Below are positions 8,397-17,162 of a stretch of 64,000 bases of DNA, one piece after another. How positions within the stretch are numbered: the stretch's first letter is position 1; each line of letters opens with the position of its first letter. Origin of the DNA: Bacillota bacterium. Lineage in GTDB: Bacteria; Bacillota; Clostridia; Monoglobales; Firm-18. Below the pieces are notes generated by a model. That model searched no databases and was not told the DNA's origin. It saw nothing but the letters and a program-made list of their open reading frames with translations. Both the position numbers and the translations under genes were made by a program. Location: contig JALOAJ010000005.1 of the NCBI GenBank assembly GCA_023228885.1, positions 1 to 64,000 of the forward strand, written 5' to 3'.

Positions 8397-8915
8397 GTGT
8401 TACAAAAGATTTTAGGATGTGTGGTAATTGTAATGTGTGCGGCAAAAATAGGCTTTGACGAGGCGGCGCGCTTTACACGGCGGGTGAGGGAAATACGCGA
8501 GTTTCAAACGGCGCTTGTAGCGTTAAAGGGGGAAATTGGGTTTTGCAAAACACCCCTTCCACAGGCGCTTGCTAAGGTGGGGCAAAACCTCAAAACATCA
8601 ATAAGGCACATTTTCATCAAGGCGGGCGGGGCAATGAAAGAAGGCGGCAGATATGCCGATGAAGTGTGGGAAACAACCGTTTCGACCGTTAAAAAAGATT
8701 TATCATTAAAAAGCGAAGAAATATACATATTAAACACTTTTGGAAAATTGCTTGGCACAAGCGATGTTGTCGGGCAGATAGAAAATATCGAGCTTACATC
8801 TTCAAAGTTGGATATTTGCGAGCGGCAGGCGTTGGATGACGAAATAAAATTTGCACGCTTATACCGCAGTCTTGGCGTTATCGGAGGTATATTTACCGCA
8901 ATACTATTTTTATGA
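8397..8915 (+). CDS. spoIIIAB: Stage III sporulation protein AB
   Basis: 172 residues, GTG start after AGGGGGGTGG. N-terminal membrane segment (about 1-20) followed by an alpha-helical GspF-like cytoplasmic domain and a C-terminal membrane helix (LGVIGGIFTAILFL). Typical motif REIREFQTALVALKGEIGF. Part of the SpoIIIA channel. Confidence 0.93.
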   Translation: MLQKILGCVVIVMCAAKIGFDEAARFTRRVREIREFQTALVALKGEIGFCKTPLPQALAKVGQNLKTSIRHIFIKAGGAMKEGGRYADEVWETTVSTVKKDLSLKSEEIYILNTFGKLLGTSDVVGQIENIELTSSKLDICERQALDDEIKFARLYRSLGVIGGIFTAILFL

Positions 8916-8928
8916 GTCGGAGGGTAAT

Positions 8929-9129
8929 ATGGGTACTGATATTGATATCATCTATAAAATTGCAGCAATCGGAATAATAACCGCGGTGCTTTACCAACTG
9001 CTTAAAAACTCAAAGCACGAGGAGTTGGCGCTAATGACCTCGCTTGCCGGACTGGTGGTGGTGCTGTTTATGCTGCTGCCGCAAATAAGCCTGTTGTTTA
9101 CAACAATTAAATCGCTGTTCGGGCTATGA
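8929..9129 (+). CDS. spoIIIAC: Stage III sporulation protein AC
   Basis: 66 residues with two membrane helices (about 9-27 and 38-60), normal for SpoIIIAC. ATG at 8929 follows GGAGGG; the frame opens earlier but that part lies in spoIIIAB. The stop overlaps the next start as ATGA. Confidence 0.93.
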   Translation: MGTDIDIIYKIAAIGIITAVLYQLLKNSKHEELALMTSLAGLVVVLFMLLPQISLLFTTIKSLFGL

Positions 9130-9509
9130 TGATAAAGGTTGCGGCAGTTGCCGTCATAGGGGCGGCGGTGTCGGTGGTGTTGCGGCATATTAAGCCCGAA
9201 TATTGCATCGGCGTTGCAATCGCATGCTTTGTTATCATCATGATGATGATTAAAGACGACATTGCAGCGGTGATAGACACCATGCTGCTTTCGGCAAACG
9301 AAATGGGCATTGATTCGGTTTACGTAACGCTGATTATAAAAATAATAGGCGTTGCATATTTGACGCAGTTTGCCTCGTCAATATGTGAAGACGCCGGGGA
9401 AAAAGCGATAGCAATGAAGGTTGAATTTGCAGGCAGAATAAGCATAATACTAATGTCGGCGCCGTTGATGTTTGCCGTTATAAATTTAATTTCGGGGATA
9501 TTGCCATGA
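9126..9509 (+). CDS. spoIIIAD: Stage III sporulation protein AD
   Basis: 127 residues, about four membrane helices, homologous in part to SpoIIIAC. The segment YLTQFASSICEDAGEKAIAM is the family signature. Four-base overlaps with both neighbours show translational coupling. Confidence 0.94.
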   Translation: MMIKVAAVAVIGAAVSVVLRHIKPEYCIGVAIACFVIIMMMIKDDIAAVIDTMLLSANEMGIDSVYVTLIIKIIGVAYLTQFASSICEDAGEKAIAMKVEFAGRISIILMSAPLMFAVINLISGILP

Positions 9510-10663
9510 AAAAGATGTTGTTGGTTTTACTTTTGCTTTTACCGATTACCGTTTGCGCGAATGAAACAGAAAGTATAATAAACAGCCAAATTGAACAAAG
9601 CGGCATAAGCGAGTTGGCGCAACAGCTTGAAAAGGTTAAAAATAAAAATTTTAACGAAATAGTCCCGCGCTTTGACATTAAGGAGATGACGAAATCTCTT
9701 GCTTTGGGCGGCTGGAAGTGGGATATATCGGTTATTTTAAAAAGGGCTTTTGCTTTTTACTGCAAGGAGCTCTTTATAAGCGTTAAAATAATGACAAGCC
9801 TTATAGCATTGGCGTTTATTTGTTCGCTTGTAGAAAATTTGCAAAAAAGCTTTGGGTCGGGAGGTCCGGCGGGAGCAGCCTTTTTTGCTTGCTTTTTCCT
9901 TGTTACGGCTGTTGCGGTAAATGCTTTTATAAGCTTGGCAAACTCTGCCGCCGACCTTTTGGACGATATAGTGTTTTTTGTAAATGCGCTTATCCCCGTT
10001 ACATTGTCAATGCTTGCCGCCGGAGGCGCAGTGATGAGCGCCGGGGTGTTTCACGGCACATTGGTTGCGTGCTCCAATACGGTTTCACTGCTTGCCAAAA
10101 ATATTTTGATGCCTTTTATCCTAATTTCAACCGCGCTTGGCATTGCTGGGTGTGTGAGCGAGCAAAATTCGGTGGGACGCCTTGCAAAGCTTTTTTCAAA
10201 CGCGACAAAATGGGCGCTTGGTGCAGCGCTTGCCGTTTTTGTCGGCATTATATCGCTGCAAAGCGTTGCGATGCCGGTGGTGGATGGAATTTCGGTCAAA
10301 ACGGCAAAATATGCAATGGGCGCTTTCGTGCCGGTTGTTGGCAGCGTGCTGTCCGAAACGCTGGATTTGGTGTTTGCCTGCTTTACATCGTTAAAAAATG
10401 CCGTTGGGGTGGCAGGGCTTGTTTCCATCATAGCAATTTGCAGCGCAACGCTATTAAGGCTTGCGGCGCAGGCATCAATGTTTTATTTAACAGCGGCATT
10501 GGCAGAGCCGATTTCCGACAAACGAATTGTTGATATGCTTAGTGTTGTTGCGGGGGCGGTCACCCTAATTTTTGCCCTTGTTTTGTCTGTCATGATTTTA
10601 TTTGTTGTTAATTTAACAATTATTATCGGTGCGGGCAACAATGCGGCGCTGTTTGGCAGGTGA
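9506..10663 (+). CDS. spoIIIAE: Stage III sporulation protein AE
   Basis: 385 residues. N-terminal signal peptide (MKKMLLVLLLLLPITVCA), then a polytopic membrane region from about residue 95 to the end. Contains LLDDIVFFVNALIPVTLSML. Core membrane component of the SpoIIIA complex. Confidence 0.95.
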   Translation: MKKMLLVLLLLLPITVCANETESIINSQIEQSGISELAQQLEKVKNKNFNEIVPRFDIKEMTKSLALGGWKWDISVILKRAFAFYCKELFISVKIMTSLIALAFICSLVENLQKSFGSGGPAGAAFFACFFLVTAVAVNAFISLANSAADLLDDIVFFVNALIPVTLSMLAAGGAVMSAGVFHGTLVACSNTVSLLAKNILMPFILISTALGIAGCVSEQNSVGRLAKLFSNATKWALGAALAVFVGIISLQSVAMPVVDGISVKTAKYAMGAFVPVVGSVLSETLDLVFACFTSLKNAVGVAGLVSIIAICSATLLRLAAQASMFYLTAALAEPISDKRIVDMLSVVAGAVTLIFALVLSVMILFVVNLTIIIGAGNNAALFGR

Positions 10664-10667
10664 TGGA

Positions 10668-11066
10668 ATGAGCGGTATAACGCTTTGGGTAAAAGGTATT
10701 ATCGCAATTATTATTTTTTCAAGCTTCGCCGAGCATTTATTGCCGGGCGGAGAGATAAAAAAATATGTTCGTTTTGCCGTTGGGCTTATCGTTATTGCGC
10801 TTATGGTGAAGCCGCTGCTTGGTGCAAAAACTTTGGAAATCCCGAACATTGCGCCCGGCGGGCAACATGATTATGCGGTTTTTGATTATAAAGATATATA
10901 TGTGCAGCGGCTTGAACAGCAGGTTAAAAACGCGATAGGCGTTGAAAAAATCAAAATAATTGTAAATCCTGAAAACCCGGTTGAAATTATTTATGTTGTT
11001 GCGGCGGAAAAAAAGGAGAAAATAGCAAACTATTTGGAAATACCTTCAGATAAAGTGGGTGATTGA
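10668..11066 (+). CDS. spoIIIAF: Stage III sporulation protein AF
   Basis: 132 residues from ATG 10668. Two membrane helices (about 5-25 and 34-50) around the motif LLPGGEIKKYVRF, then a soluble ring-building-motif-like domain facing the intermembrane space. End overlaps spoIIIAG by 8 bases. Confidence 0.92.
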   Translation: MSGITLWVKGIIAIIIFSSFAEHLLPGGEIKKYVRFAVGLIVIALMVKPLLGAKTLEIPNIAPGGQHDYAVFDYKDIYVQRLEQQVKNAIGVEKIKIIVNPENPVEIIYVVAAEKKEKIANYLEIPSDKVGD

Positions 11067-11418
11067 TATAAACGAAGCAATAGATAAGCTTTTAAAAGGT
11101 AAAAACGCCAAATATGCGGTGTTTATCTGTGTGGGTATTATGATTTTAATAGCGGCGGCGCCCTCGGGCGGTAAAAACTTTAAAAGCTTTGATTCGTATA
11201 ATGAAAAAAGGCTTGCCCGCATCCTTGGTCAAATAGATGGGGTGGGCGGCGTTGAGGTTATGATAACAAGTAAAAATAACGAGGCGGAGGGAGTGATAAT
11301 TGTTGCGCATGGTGTGCAAAGCCCTGAAATAAAAGGCAGAATATGCAATGCAGCAGCGGCGGTGCTTGGCATCGGACCGCATAAGATTGAAGTTTTTATC
11401 AAAAAGGGAGTGAAATAA
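11059..11418 (+). CDS. spoIIIAG: Stage III sporulation protein AG (compact form)
   Basis: 119 residues from a GTG, about half the length of the Bacillus protein (about 229). One membrane helix (about 19-35) followed by a single ring-building motif: LARILGQIDGVGGVEVMITS runs directly into GVIIVAHGVQSPEIKG and the final HKIEVFI strand. The long segment normally between these strands, which forms the beta-triangle and extra barrel of the SpoIIIAG ring, is missing. The frame is clean and the neighbours intact, so this looks like a genuine short form. Position and flanking motifs make the call firm. Confidence 0.9.
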   Translation: MIDINEAIDKLLKGKNAKYAVFICVGIMILIAAAPSGGKNFKSFDSYNEKRLARILGQIDGVGGVEVMITSKNNEAEGVIIVAHGVQSPEIKGRICNAAAAVLGIGPHKIEVFIKKGVK

Positions 11419-11421
11419 AGT

Positions 11422-11946
11422 ATGAAAAAGTTTAATTTTAAAGGTTTCGGGAAAAGGCAGGTAACGCTTTTGTCGCTTGTAATACTTATAGCGGTGGCAG
11501 GATATATAAACATTACGCATAAGGACGAAGATGCAATTCCTGTGTCGGGTGAAATAGACTTGCAGCAAGAGGCGCCGCCGCTTTCGGCTTCGCAAGGGGA
11601 CGAATATTTCGCCCTCTCGCGCCATGAAAAAGAAAAAAGCAGAAGCGCTGCAATGGAAGTGTATCGGGAAGTGTCAAAAGACAGCTCCAACACGGCGGCG
11701 GTAAAAGAGGATGCGCAAAAGGAGCTTACCGCCTCTGCAAAAGCAATTGAAACGGAGGCGCTTTTAGAAGGGCTGATAAAGGCAAAAGGTTTTGAAGATG
11801 CAATAGTATATATATCCGAAGGGGCGGCAAACATTGTGGTAAAAACAATGGGGCTGACCCCCGGTCAAGCGGCGCAAATTAAAGAATTGGTTATGGAAAA
11901 TGCAAAGATTGCGGCGGATAAAATAAAAATAGTTGAAATAAAATAA
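11422..11946 (+). CDS. spoIIIAH: Stage III sporulation protein AH
   Basis: 174 residues. Basic N terminus, one membrane helix (about 12-30), an acidic linker, then the ring-building domain with EALLEGLIKAKGFEDAIVYIS and VVKTMGLTPGQAAQIKELV. SpoIIIAH projects from the mother cell and binds SpoIIQ. Last gene of the operon; its last codons carry the -35 box of the next promoter. Confidence 0.94.
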   Translation: MKKFNFKGFGKRQVTLLSLVILIAVAGYINITHKDEDAIPVSGEIDLQQEAPPLSASQGDEYFALSRHEKEKSRSAAMEVYREVSKDSSNTAAVKEDAQKELTASAKAIETEALLEGLIKAKGFEDAIVYISEGAANIVVKTMGLTPGQAAQIKELVMENAKIAADKIKIVEIK

Positions 11947-11961
11947 CAAAACTGGTACAAT
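11933..11961 (+). promoter_or_regulatory. Sigma-A promoter for the Asp23/YqhY gene
   Basis: TTGAAA (11933-11938), 17-base spacer, TACAAT (11956-11961). It overlaps the end of spoIIIAH and uncouples the next gene from sporulation control. Confidence 0.7.
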
Positions 11962-12050
11962 AATATGGGTATATGTCATATAATAATGTAAAGGCTTGGC
12001 GCCATATTATTTAATATTTCCATAATACCAATGAGAAAGGAGTTATATAC

Positions 12051-12437
12051 ATGGGCGAAGAACAAAAAATTGAACAACCAATGGGCAACATAAAAATTTC
12101 GGAAGAGGTAGTGGCAATCATATCAGGTATTGCAGCAAGTGAAGTGAGCGGGGTTGCGGGAATGAGCAACACCTTCGCAAGCGGCATTGCAGAGCTTTTG
12201 GGTAAAAAAAGCTTGGCAAAAGGCGTTAGGGTGGAGCTTGAAGAAACAACAACCTCCATCGGCATATCGCTTGTGGTTGAATATGGGTGCAAAATACCGG
12301 ATGTTGCATGGGAAGTTCAAGAAAAGGTAAAGAAAGCGGTTGAAACAATGACCGGGCTTGAAGTGCTTGAAGTGAACATCTTTATTGACGGGCTTATTAT
12401 GCCAAAAGAGGAAAAACCGTCCGAACCGGAGGAGTAA
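12051..12437 (+). CDS. yqhY: Asp23/Gls24 family envelope-stress protein (YqhY-like)
   Basis: 128 residues. Single Asp23 domain: GNIKISEEVVAIISGIAASEV at the start, then GVRVELEETTTSIGISLVVEYG and VNIFIDGL. YqhY-type proteins are linked to control of acetyl-CoA carboxylase and fatty-acid synthesis in Bacillus, where the gene also follows spoIIIAH. AGGAG ribosome site; own promoter at 11933. Confidence 0.92.
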   Translation: MGEEQKIEQPMGNIKISEEVVAIISGIAASEVSGVAGMSNTFASGIAELLGKKSLAKGVRVELEETTTSIGISLVVEYGCKIPDVAWEVQEKVKKAVETMTGLEVLEVNIFIDGLIMPKEEKPSEPEE

Positions 12438-12530
12438 TTCTCAAAACATCAATAAAACAGAGCCTTTATACATGGTCATTTTAACATGCAAGTCGTCATT
12501 AAAAATGCGCGACACTGCTACTTTATGCGC

Positions 12531-12566
12531 CTTTCTATGGTAACGCCATAGAAGGGCTGTTTTTTT
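12531..12566 (+). terminator. Rho-independent terminator after yqhY
   Basis: Ten-pair stem (one wobble pair) CTTTCTATGG / CCATAGAAGG with loop TAACG, followed by GCTG and seven T residues. Confidence 0.8.
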
Positions 12567-12592
12567 CCCCGTTATTTTTAGTAAAGGTGTTA

Positions 12593-12621
12593 TTGAAAAT
12601 AATATCGAATTATGTTACAAT
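12593..12621 (+). promoter_or_regulatory. Sigma-A promoter of the metal exporter gene
   Basis: TTGAAA (12593-12598), 17 bases, TACAAT (12616-12621), 25 bases before the ATG. No yybP-ykoY (manganese) riboswitch fold is visible in the short leader. Confidence 0.7.
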
Positions 12622-12645
12622 GTTTTTTAGATTAGGAGTGTTTTT

Positions 12646-13893
12646 ATGGTTTTGATGAAAGAAATACTGCGGCTGATTGTTTTTAGCGCCGAAAATTCAT
12701 TTATACAGGTAACGGGTTTTGTCGGTGCGGTGTTGATTATTTTTGGGTATATTGATTTTAAGGTGTCGGGGGCTTTGGTTAAAAAAATAGAAAAATCTAA
12801 AAAAACACAGCCTATAATCGGCTCGTTTTTAGGGCTTACCCCGGGGTGCGGCGGCGCAATTTTTGTAATGCCGCTGTTTCCGAAAGGAACTGTCAGCTTC
12901 GGAACGGTGGTGGCAACCCTTATCGCAACAATGGGCGACTCTGCCTTTGTTCTTATGTCGGTAATGCCTGTGCAGTATATTTGGGTCAGCATTTTTTCTT
13001 TTATCGTGGCGGTGGCAACCGGTTACTTGGTTGACCATTATGACCTTGGAGCAGGGCTTTTGGAAGGCATAGAATTAAGAAAAGCAAATAAACAAAAAAA
13101 GAAGGAAATAGCCCGTAAGCCTTTGATGGCGCAATCAGAACAAGGCGATGACACACCTGTGCATATAGGACATGCCGAAGGAGATGAGATTGACTACATA
13201 CTCCATCATTGCATAAAAGGTCATCAAGAACCCGGAACGTTGGGATACCGGTTTACGCATGGCGCATATCCGCTTTACTGGGCTGTTATTCTAATTGGGT
13301 TTATATTTGGAATTATGGATTTGTTTCAAGTAGACCTTAATGCATTCTCAATCCCGAATTTAGGAACAATTGTGGGAATTGCGGGCACCCTTTTGTCTAT
13401 TATTATGATGGTGATGGGCAAAAAATTTATTTGCGACGACACCCATGAAGAATCGGAGTTAAAGCTGCTAAGCTTCAAAGAAACAATTATTCACAATGCT
13501 CAGGATACGGCATTTGTGGGAATGTGGGTGTTTTTTGCGTATTTGGCATACGAACTTTTTATTCTTGCTTTGGGCAGGGGAGACCATTCAATCGGCAATC
13601 AAATAGCGGCAGCCTTTTTAAGCCAGCAAGGCTTAACGGCGGTGATACTTGGAGTTTTGGTTGGAATAATTCCGGGCTGCGGACCGCAAATAATATTTGT
13701 TACACTGTATACAAAAGGGCTGATACCTTTTGCGGCGTTGCTGGCAAACGCCATATCGCAAGATGGAGATGCGCTTTTCCCGCTTATAGCAATAGATAAA
13801 AGGTCGGCTGTGCGGGCAACGGTGTTAAATACAATACCTGCGATTTTAGTGGGTTTGCTGGCATACCTTATTGAGGTTAAGTTTTTTAAATAA
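12646..13893 (+). CDS. Putative 10-TM heavy-metal (manganese/arsenic type) exporter, ArsP_2 family
   Basis: 415 residues in two membrane halves. Each half has a matching re-entrant type motif: GLTPGCGGAIFVMPLF near residue 63 and GIIPGCGPQIIFVTLY near 343, suggesting an internal duplication. The central cytoplasmic loop (about 140-190) is rich in His, Asp and Glu (VHIGHAEG, LHHCIKGH), a plausible metal sensor or chelating loop. The family is annotated as manganese or arsenic efflux; the ion is not decided by the sequence. Single gene with its own promoter. Confidence 0.78.
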   Translation: MVLMKEILRLIVFSAENSFIQVTGFVGAVLIIFGYIDFKVSGALVKKIEKSKKTQPIIGSFLGLTPGCGGAIFVMPLFPKGTVSFGTVVATLIATMGDSAFVLMSVMPVQYIWVSIFSFIVAVATGYLVDHYDLGAGLLEGIELRKANKQKKKEIARKPLMAQSEQGDDTPVHIGHAEGDEIDYILHHCIKGHQEPGTLGYRFTHGAYPLYWAVILIGFIFGIMDLFQVDLNAFSIPNLGTIVGIAGTLLSIIMMVMGKKFICDDTHEESELKLLSFKETIIHNAQDTAFVGMWVFFAYLAYELFILALGRGDHSIGNQIAAAFLSQQGLTAVILGVLVGIIPGCGPQIIFVTLYTKGLIPFAALLANAISQDGDALFPLIAIDKRSAVRATVLNTIPAILVGLLAYLIEVKFFK

Positions 13894-13939
13894 TTTGCTC
13901 TGTCGACTTATACCGGGCTCAAGGATGTGATTTAACATA

Positions 13940-15460
13940 ATGAAAACAAACCAATTAAAAACGGGTGTGATTTTGTCATACCTTACAATGGGTCTGGGTT
14001 ATATTATTTCGTTAATATACACACCCAATATGCTCAGACTGCTTGGGCAAAGCGAATTTGGCTTATATAATTTGGTTTCGTCGGTGGTAAGTTATTTAGG
14101 GGTTTTAAGCTTTGGATTTACAAGCGCATATATGCGATATTATTCAAAATTCAAGGCAAGCAACAGTATAGAAGGCGTTAAAAAGCTAAACGGCATGTTT
14201 GTGGTAATTTACACCGTTATCGGTCTTGTTGCAGTGATTGCCGGCTGGGTTCTCGTTGGTAATACAGATGCGATTTTTGGAAGCAAGCTGACGGCGCAAG
14301 AACTTGCCAAATCAAAAATTTTGCTTTCAATTATGGTGTTAAACATTGCAATATCTTTTCCGGCAAGCGTTTTTGGCTCTCACATAATGGCAAACGAAAA
14401 GTATATATTTCAAAAAGGGTTGGAGCTTATAAGAACCATAGTAAGCCCCTTTGCCGTTTTGGTTGTGCTGCTGCTGGGCTATAAATCCGTAGCAATGGTT
14501 ATTGTAACTACCGCAATAACCATTTCGATTGAACTTTCCAATGCAATATTTTGTTTAAAAAAGCTGAACATGGAGTTTAGCTTTAAAAGTTTTGATTTTT
14601 CACTAATGAAAGAAATGATGCTTTTTTCTTCGTTTATATTTATAAACATAATTACCGACCAAATTAACTGGAACACCGATAAATTTATTTTAGGCAGAAC
14701 GAAAGGAACGGCGGAGGTGGCGGTTTACGGACTGGCATCCCAGCTGAATTTACATTATTTATCGCTGTCGGCAGGCATATCATCCGTGTTTGTTCCGCGG
14801 GTTAACAAAATGGTTGCAGAATTTAACGACAATGTTAAATTGACAGAGCTTATGACACGAATCGGCAGAATTCAGGCCATTGTGCTGTCATTAATTTTCA
14901 CCGGGCTTATATTTTTCGGCAAGCCGTTTATACGCATGTGGGCGGGGGAGAGCTATTCCGATTCGTATGCAATAGCCCTTTTTCTTATAATTCCGGTTAC
15001 GGTTCCCGCCATACAAAATATTGGATTTGAAATTCAAAAAGCGAAAAACATGCATCAATTCCGTTCGTGGACATACTTTTTCATTGCGGCGGCAAATATT
15101 TTAATAAGCATTCCGCTTGCCAAAAGGTATGGCGGAGCAGGCGCCGCTGCCGGCACAGCGCTTGCTTTAATAATGGGAAACGGCATAGCTATGAATTGGT
15201 ATTACCATGTAAAAATAGGGCTTAATATGAAACATTTTTGGTGCGCCGTGTCAAAATTGCTGCCTGCCGTTTTTTTAGCCGCTTTGGTTGGAACGGCAAT
15301 CGTCACTTTATTTAAAATAAACAGCTTTAGTTCGCTGTTTTTATTTGGATTTCTTTATACCGCCGTCTTTTGCGGTTCAATGTGGTTTTTAGGCATGAAT
15401 GAATATGAAAAGGGTTTATTCGGCAATATAAGACCAAAAATGTTAAAAAAACAGCGTTGA
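13940..15460 (+). CDS. Polysaccharide/oligosaccharide flippase, MATE-like (Wzx family)
   Basis: 506 residues with 12-14 predicted membrane helices and the family beginning GVILSYLTMGLGYIISLIYTPNML, where a lipid-linked glycan exporter starts. The middle contains WNTDKFILGRTKG, typical of this family. Probably flips a lipid-linked sugar across the membrane. No glycosyltransferases nearby, so the substrate is unknown. The next gene (PHP) follows after a short gap. Confidence 0.85.
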   Translation: MKTNQLKTGVILSYLTMGLGYIISLIYTPNMLRLLGQSEFGLYNLVSSVVSYLGVLSFGFTSAYMRYYSKFKASNSIEGVKKLNGMFVVIYTVIGLVAVIAGWVLVGNTDAIFGSKLTAQELAKSKILLSIMVLNIAISFPASVFGSHIMANEKYIFQKGLELIRTIVSPFAVLVVLLLGYKSVAMVIVTTAITISIELSNAIFCLKKLNMEFSFKSFDFSLMKEMMLFSSFIFINIITDQINWNTDKFILGRTKGTAEVAVYGLASQLNLHYLSLSAGISSVFVPRVNKMVAEFNDNVKLTELMTRIGRIQAIVLSLIFTGLIFFGKPFIRMWAGESYSDSYAIALFLIIPVTVPAIQNIGFEIQKAKNMHQFRSWTYFFIAAANILISIPLAKRYGGAGAAAGTALALIMGNGIAMNWYYHVKIGLNMKHFWCAVSKLLPAVFLAALVGTAIVTLFKINSFSSLFLFGFLYTAVFCGSMWFLGMNEYEKGLFGNIRPKMLKKQR

Positions 15461-15488
15461 AGCTATAATTCAAACATTGGAGGAAAAA

Positions 15489-16277
15489 ATGCTTATAGAC
15501 TTACATTCGCACACAAATGAATATTCCGCCTGTTCTGCAATGAGCCCGGAGGGGCTTTTAACTTCGGCAATTGAAAAGGGATTAGACGGGGTTGCAATAA
15601 CCGAGCATAATTTTATGCGCAATCACGATGATATGGAAACATTGAGGCGGAAATTCCCGCAAATAAAAATATTTAACGCAATTGAAGTGTCAATAAAAGA
15701 GGATGAACATGTGCTTGTGTACGGTGTAACAAATCCCAATTTATTTTACAGCGGGATGAGCGTTAAAGAACTTGGCAATGTAGCTAACCAAGAAGGCGGC
15801 ATAATGGTGCTTGCACACCCTTTCAGATACAAAGATACCGTGTCGGAAAAAGTGATTGAAAGCGATATAGAAGGTCTGGAATTTGCCAGCGCAAACGTTA
15901 AGGGGTACATGCTGAAAGGTTTTGATTTTTTATTAAAAAACAAGCGTCTAATAAAGGTTGCGGGCAGCGATGCGCACAGCTTAGATACAGTCGGTCTTTT
16001 TGCCACAAGGTTTAAAAACAAAATTAACAACGAAAAGGAATTGGCAAAGGCGATACGGTCAAATGATTTGTCTATTTATAAGGACGAAAATGCAGTTAGA
16101 CAAAGAAATCAAATCCGCGTTAAAAAAATCCCCGAGGTTTTAAACTTTTTAAATGCAGGGCTTGAACCAAAGGAGATAAAAGAAAAAATCGGCGGAGTGT
16201 TTACTTTTTCCGACATTAAGGCAATAAGAGAAAATAAAAATGTGCTTTATGATTTAAGCCCCCCGACCGATTGCTAA
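15489..16277 (+). CDS. PHP-domain metal-dependent phosphoesterase
   Basis: 262 residues from ATG 15489 (GGAGG 5 bases upstream; an in-frame TTG at 15477 precedes that site). PHP motifs are all present: DLHSHTNEYSAC at the N terminus, ITEHNF, VLAHPF and the C-terminal GSDAH. PHP proteins hydrolyse phosphate esters with a trinuclear metal site; the substrate here is not known. The C-terminal 50 residues are basic and helical. Lies 28 bases after the flippase gene, likely cotranscribed. Confidence 0.85.
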   Translation: MLIDLHSHTNEYSACSAMSPEGLLTSAIEKGLDGVAITEHNFMRNHDDMETLRRKFPQIKIFNAIEVSIKEDEHVLVYGVTNPNLFYSGMSVKELGNVANQEGGIMVLAHPFRYKDTVSEKVIESDIEGLEFASANVKGYMLKGFDFLLKNKRLIKVAGSDAHSLDTVGLFATRFKNKINNEKELAKAIRSNDLSIYKDENAVRQRNQIRVKKIPEVLNFLNAGLEPKEIKEKIGGVFTFSDIKAIRENKNVLYDLSPPTDC

Positions 16278-16433
16278 ATGTTTCCAAGTGTTTCACATCT
16301 TTTTTGAAGGCTTGGCGAAGTTTGTAAAATACCCGTGCATGGCGTTGCATTTTAATAATGCGGATTATGCAGCTTTGATATGTAATTTAGCCGATTCCAA
16401 TCCTGCATAGTGGAGTTTCCTTGTTTAATTTTA

Positions 16434-16805
16434 TTAACCAGCTCCTGTTTTTCCAATGCCATAACTTTTGCATTTTGATTTTTCCCTTTCCGCTTGAATA
16501 ACCATTCGTACAGCGTTTTTGCCTTCAAACGAAAGCTTTTTATATTCCTCAAGCAACTCTATATCATCATCAGATAAATTATATCCTACCGAGCGTATAC
16601 TGTCTTTTTGCTCCGTTTCGTCCATGAAAAGGCAGTATATCGGAACCGACAGATGAGAGGCAAGCTCTTTTAGAATTTTACTTTTGGGAATTGAGCCGTT
16701 TTTCCATGCCGTACCCTTTGAAGAACTATATCCAAGGTTTAACAGGGTTTCTGTTACTGTTGTGCCCTTTTCAAAGCAAATTCTCTTTAAATTGGTATAA
16801 AACAT
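16434..16805 (-). CDS. XRE-family helix-turn-helix regulator (phage-type repressor)
   Basis: 123 residues. N-terminal HTH of the Cro/CI type (about 1-60): FYTNLKRICFEKGTTVTE, then SSSKGTAWKNGSIPKSKILKELA. The C-terminal half is acidic with ELLEEYKKLSFEGKNAVRMVIQAE, a tail common in small prophage repressors. It is divergent from the zinc-ribbon and ArpU-like genes at 17163-17848, with a strong promoter and palindromes between them. Confidence 0.82.
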   Translation of the reverse strand: MFYTNLKRICFEKGTTVTETLLNLGYSSSKGTAWKNGSIPKSKILKELASHLSVPIYCLFMDETEQKDSIRSVGYNLSDDDIELLEEYKKLSFEGKNAVRMVIQAEREKSKCKSYGIGKTGAG

Positions 16806-17162
16806 TGTTCACAATCCTTTCTTCACAATTCTAAGTTACGGAATTCAATTGCCTTTGTTAAATTCGCATATAACCGACATGTGGGCTTGTGTAAAATTGA
16901 CAAAATTCTAAAAAGTAGAACTAAAATTCTTGACATTTCCATTAAATGGTATTATAATACAGATATAGCGGCCGCTAAATATTTTAAAACAGGTAACATA
17001 TTACAGAAAATAATATCTGTTTCGATTTAATTTTACAATGTTCGCAAATGCTTGTCAAGTATAATGTTTCGACAAAAAACGCCAAAAAGCGCCAATCCTT
17101 TGGGCGCGCGCAAGAGAAACGCCTTGTATAGTGTTGAATTTTGTTGATGGGGGGGTGGTAGG
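16806..17162. other. Divergent control region of the phage-like remnant
   Basis: 357 bases without a gene. Contains ATTGT-TC-ACAAT at 16804-16815 touching the repressor start, a TTCACAAT direct repeat (16808, 16821), TTCTA/TAGAA arms at about 16906-16920, a consensus promoter (16931-16959) with a palindrome in its spacer, and a 12-base palindrome TAGCGGCCGCTA just downstream of it. Confidence 0.6.
16931..16959 (+). promoter_or_regulatory. Full-consensus sigma-A promoter with operator-like palindrome
   Basis: TTGACA (16931-16936), 17 bases, TATAAT (16954-16959). The spacer contains the perfect palindrome CCATTAAATGG (16940-16950), well placed for a repressor such as the divergent XRE protein to block polymerase. 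Confidence 0.75.

Noticed and set aside
9820..10533. 237-codon plus ORF inside spoIIIAE
   Set aside because: Out-of-frame shadow rich in Cys and Arg; spoIIIAE is the real gene.
12438..12645. yybP-ykoY manganese riboswitch before the metal exporter
   Set aside because: The leader after the promoter is only about 18 bases long and the upstream part is a terminator.
16352..16552. 66-codon minus-strand ORF overlapping the end of the XRE gene
   Set aside because: No ribosome site, no recognisable motif, and it overlaps the clear repressor frame.
17034..17070. Second plus promoter before the Cys-rich gene (TATAAT near 17060)
   Set aside because: No -35 at 16-18 bases; the upstream consensus promoter is sufficient.
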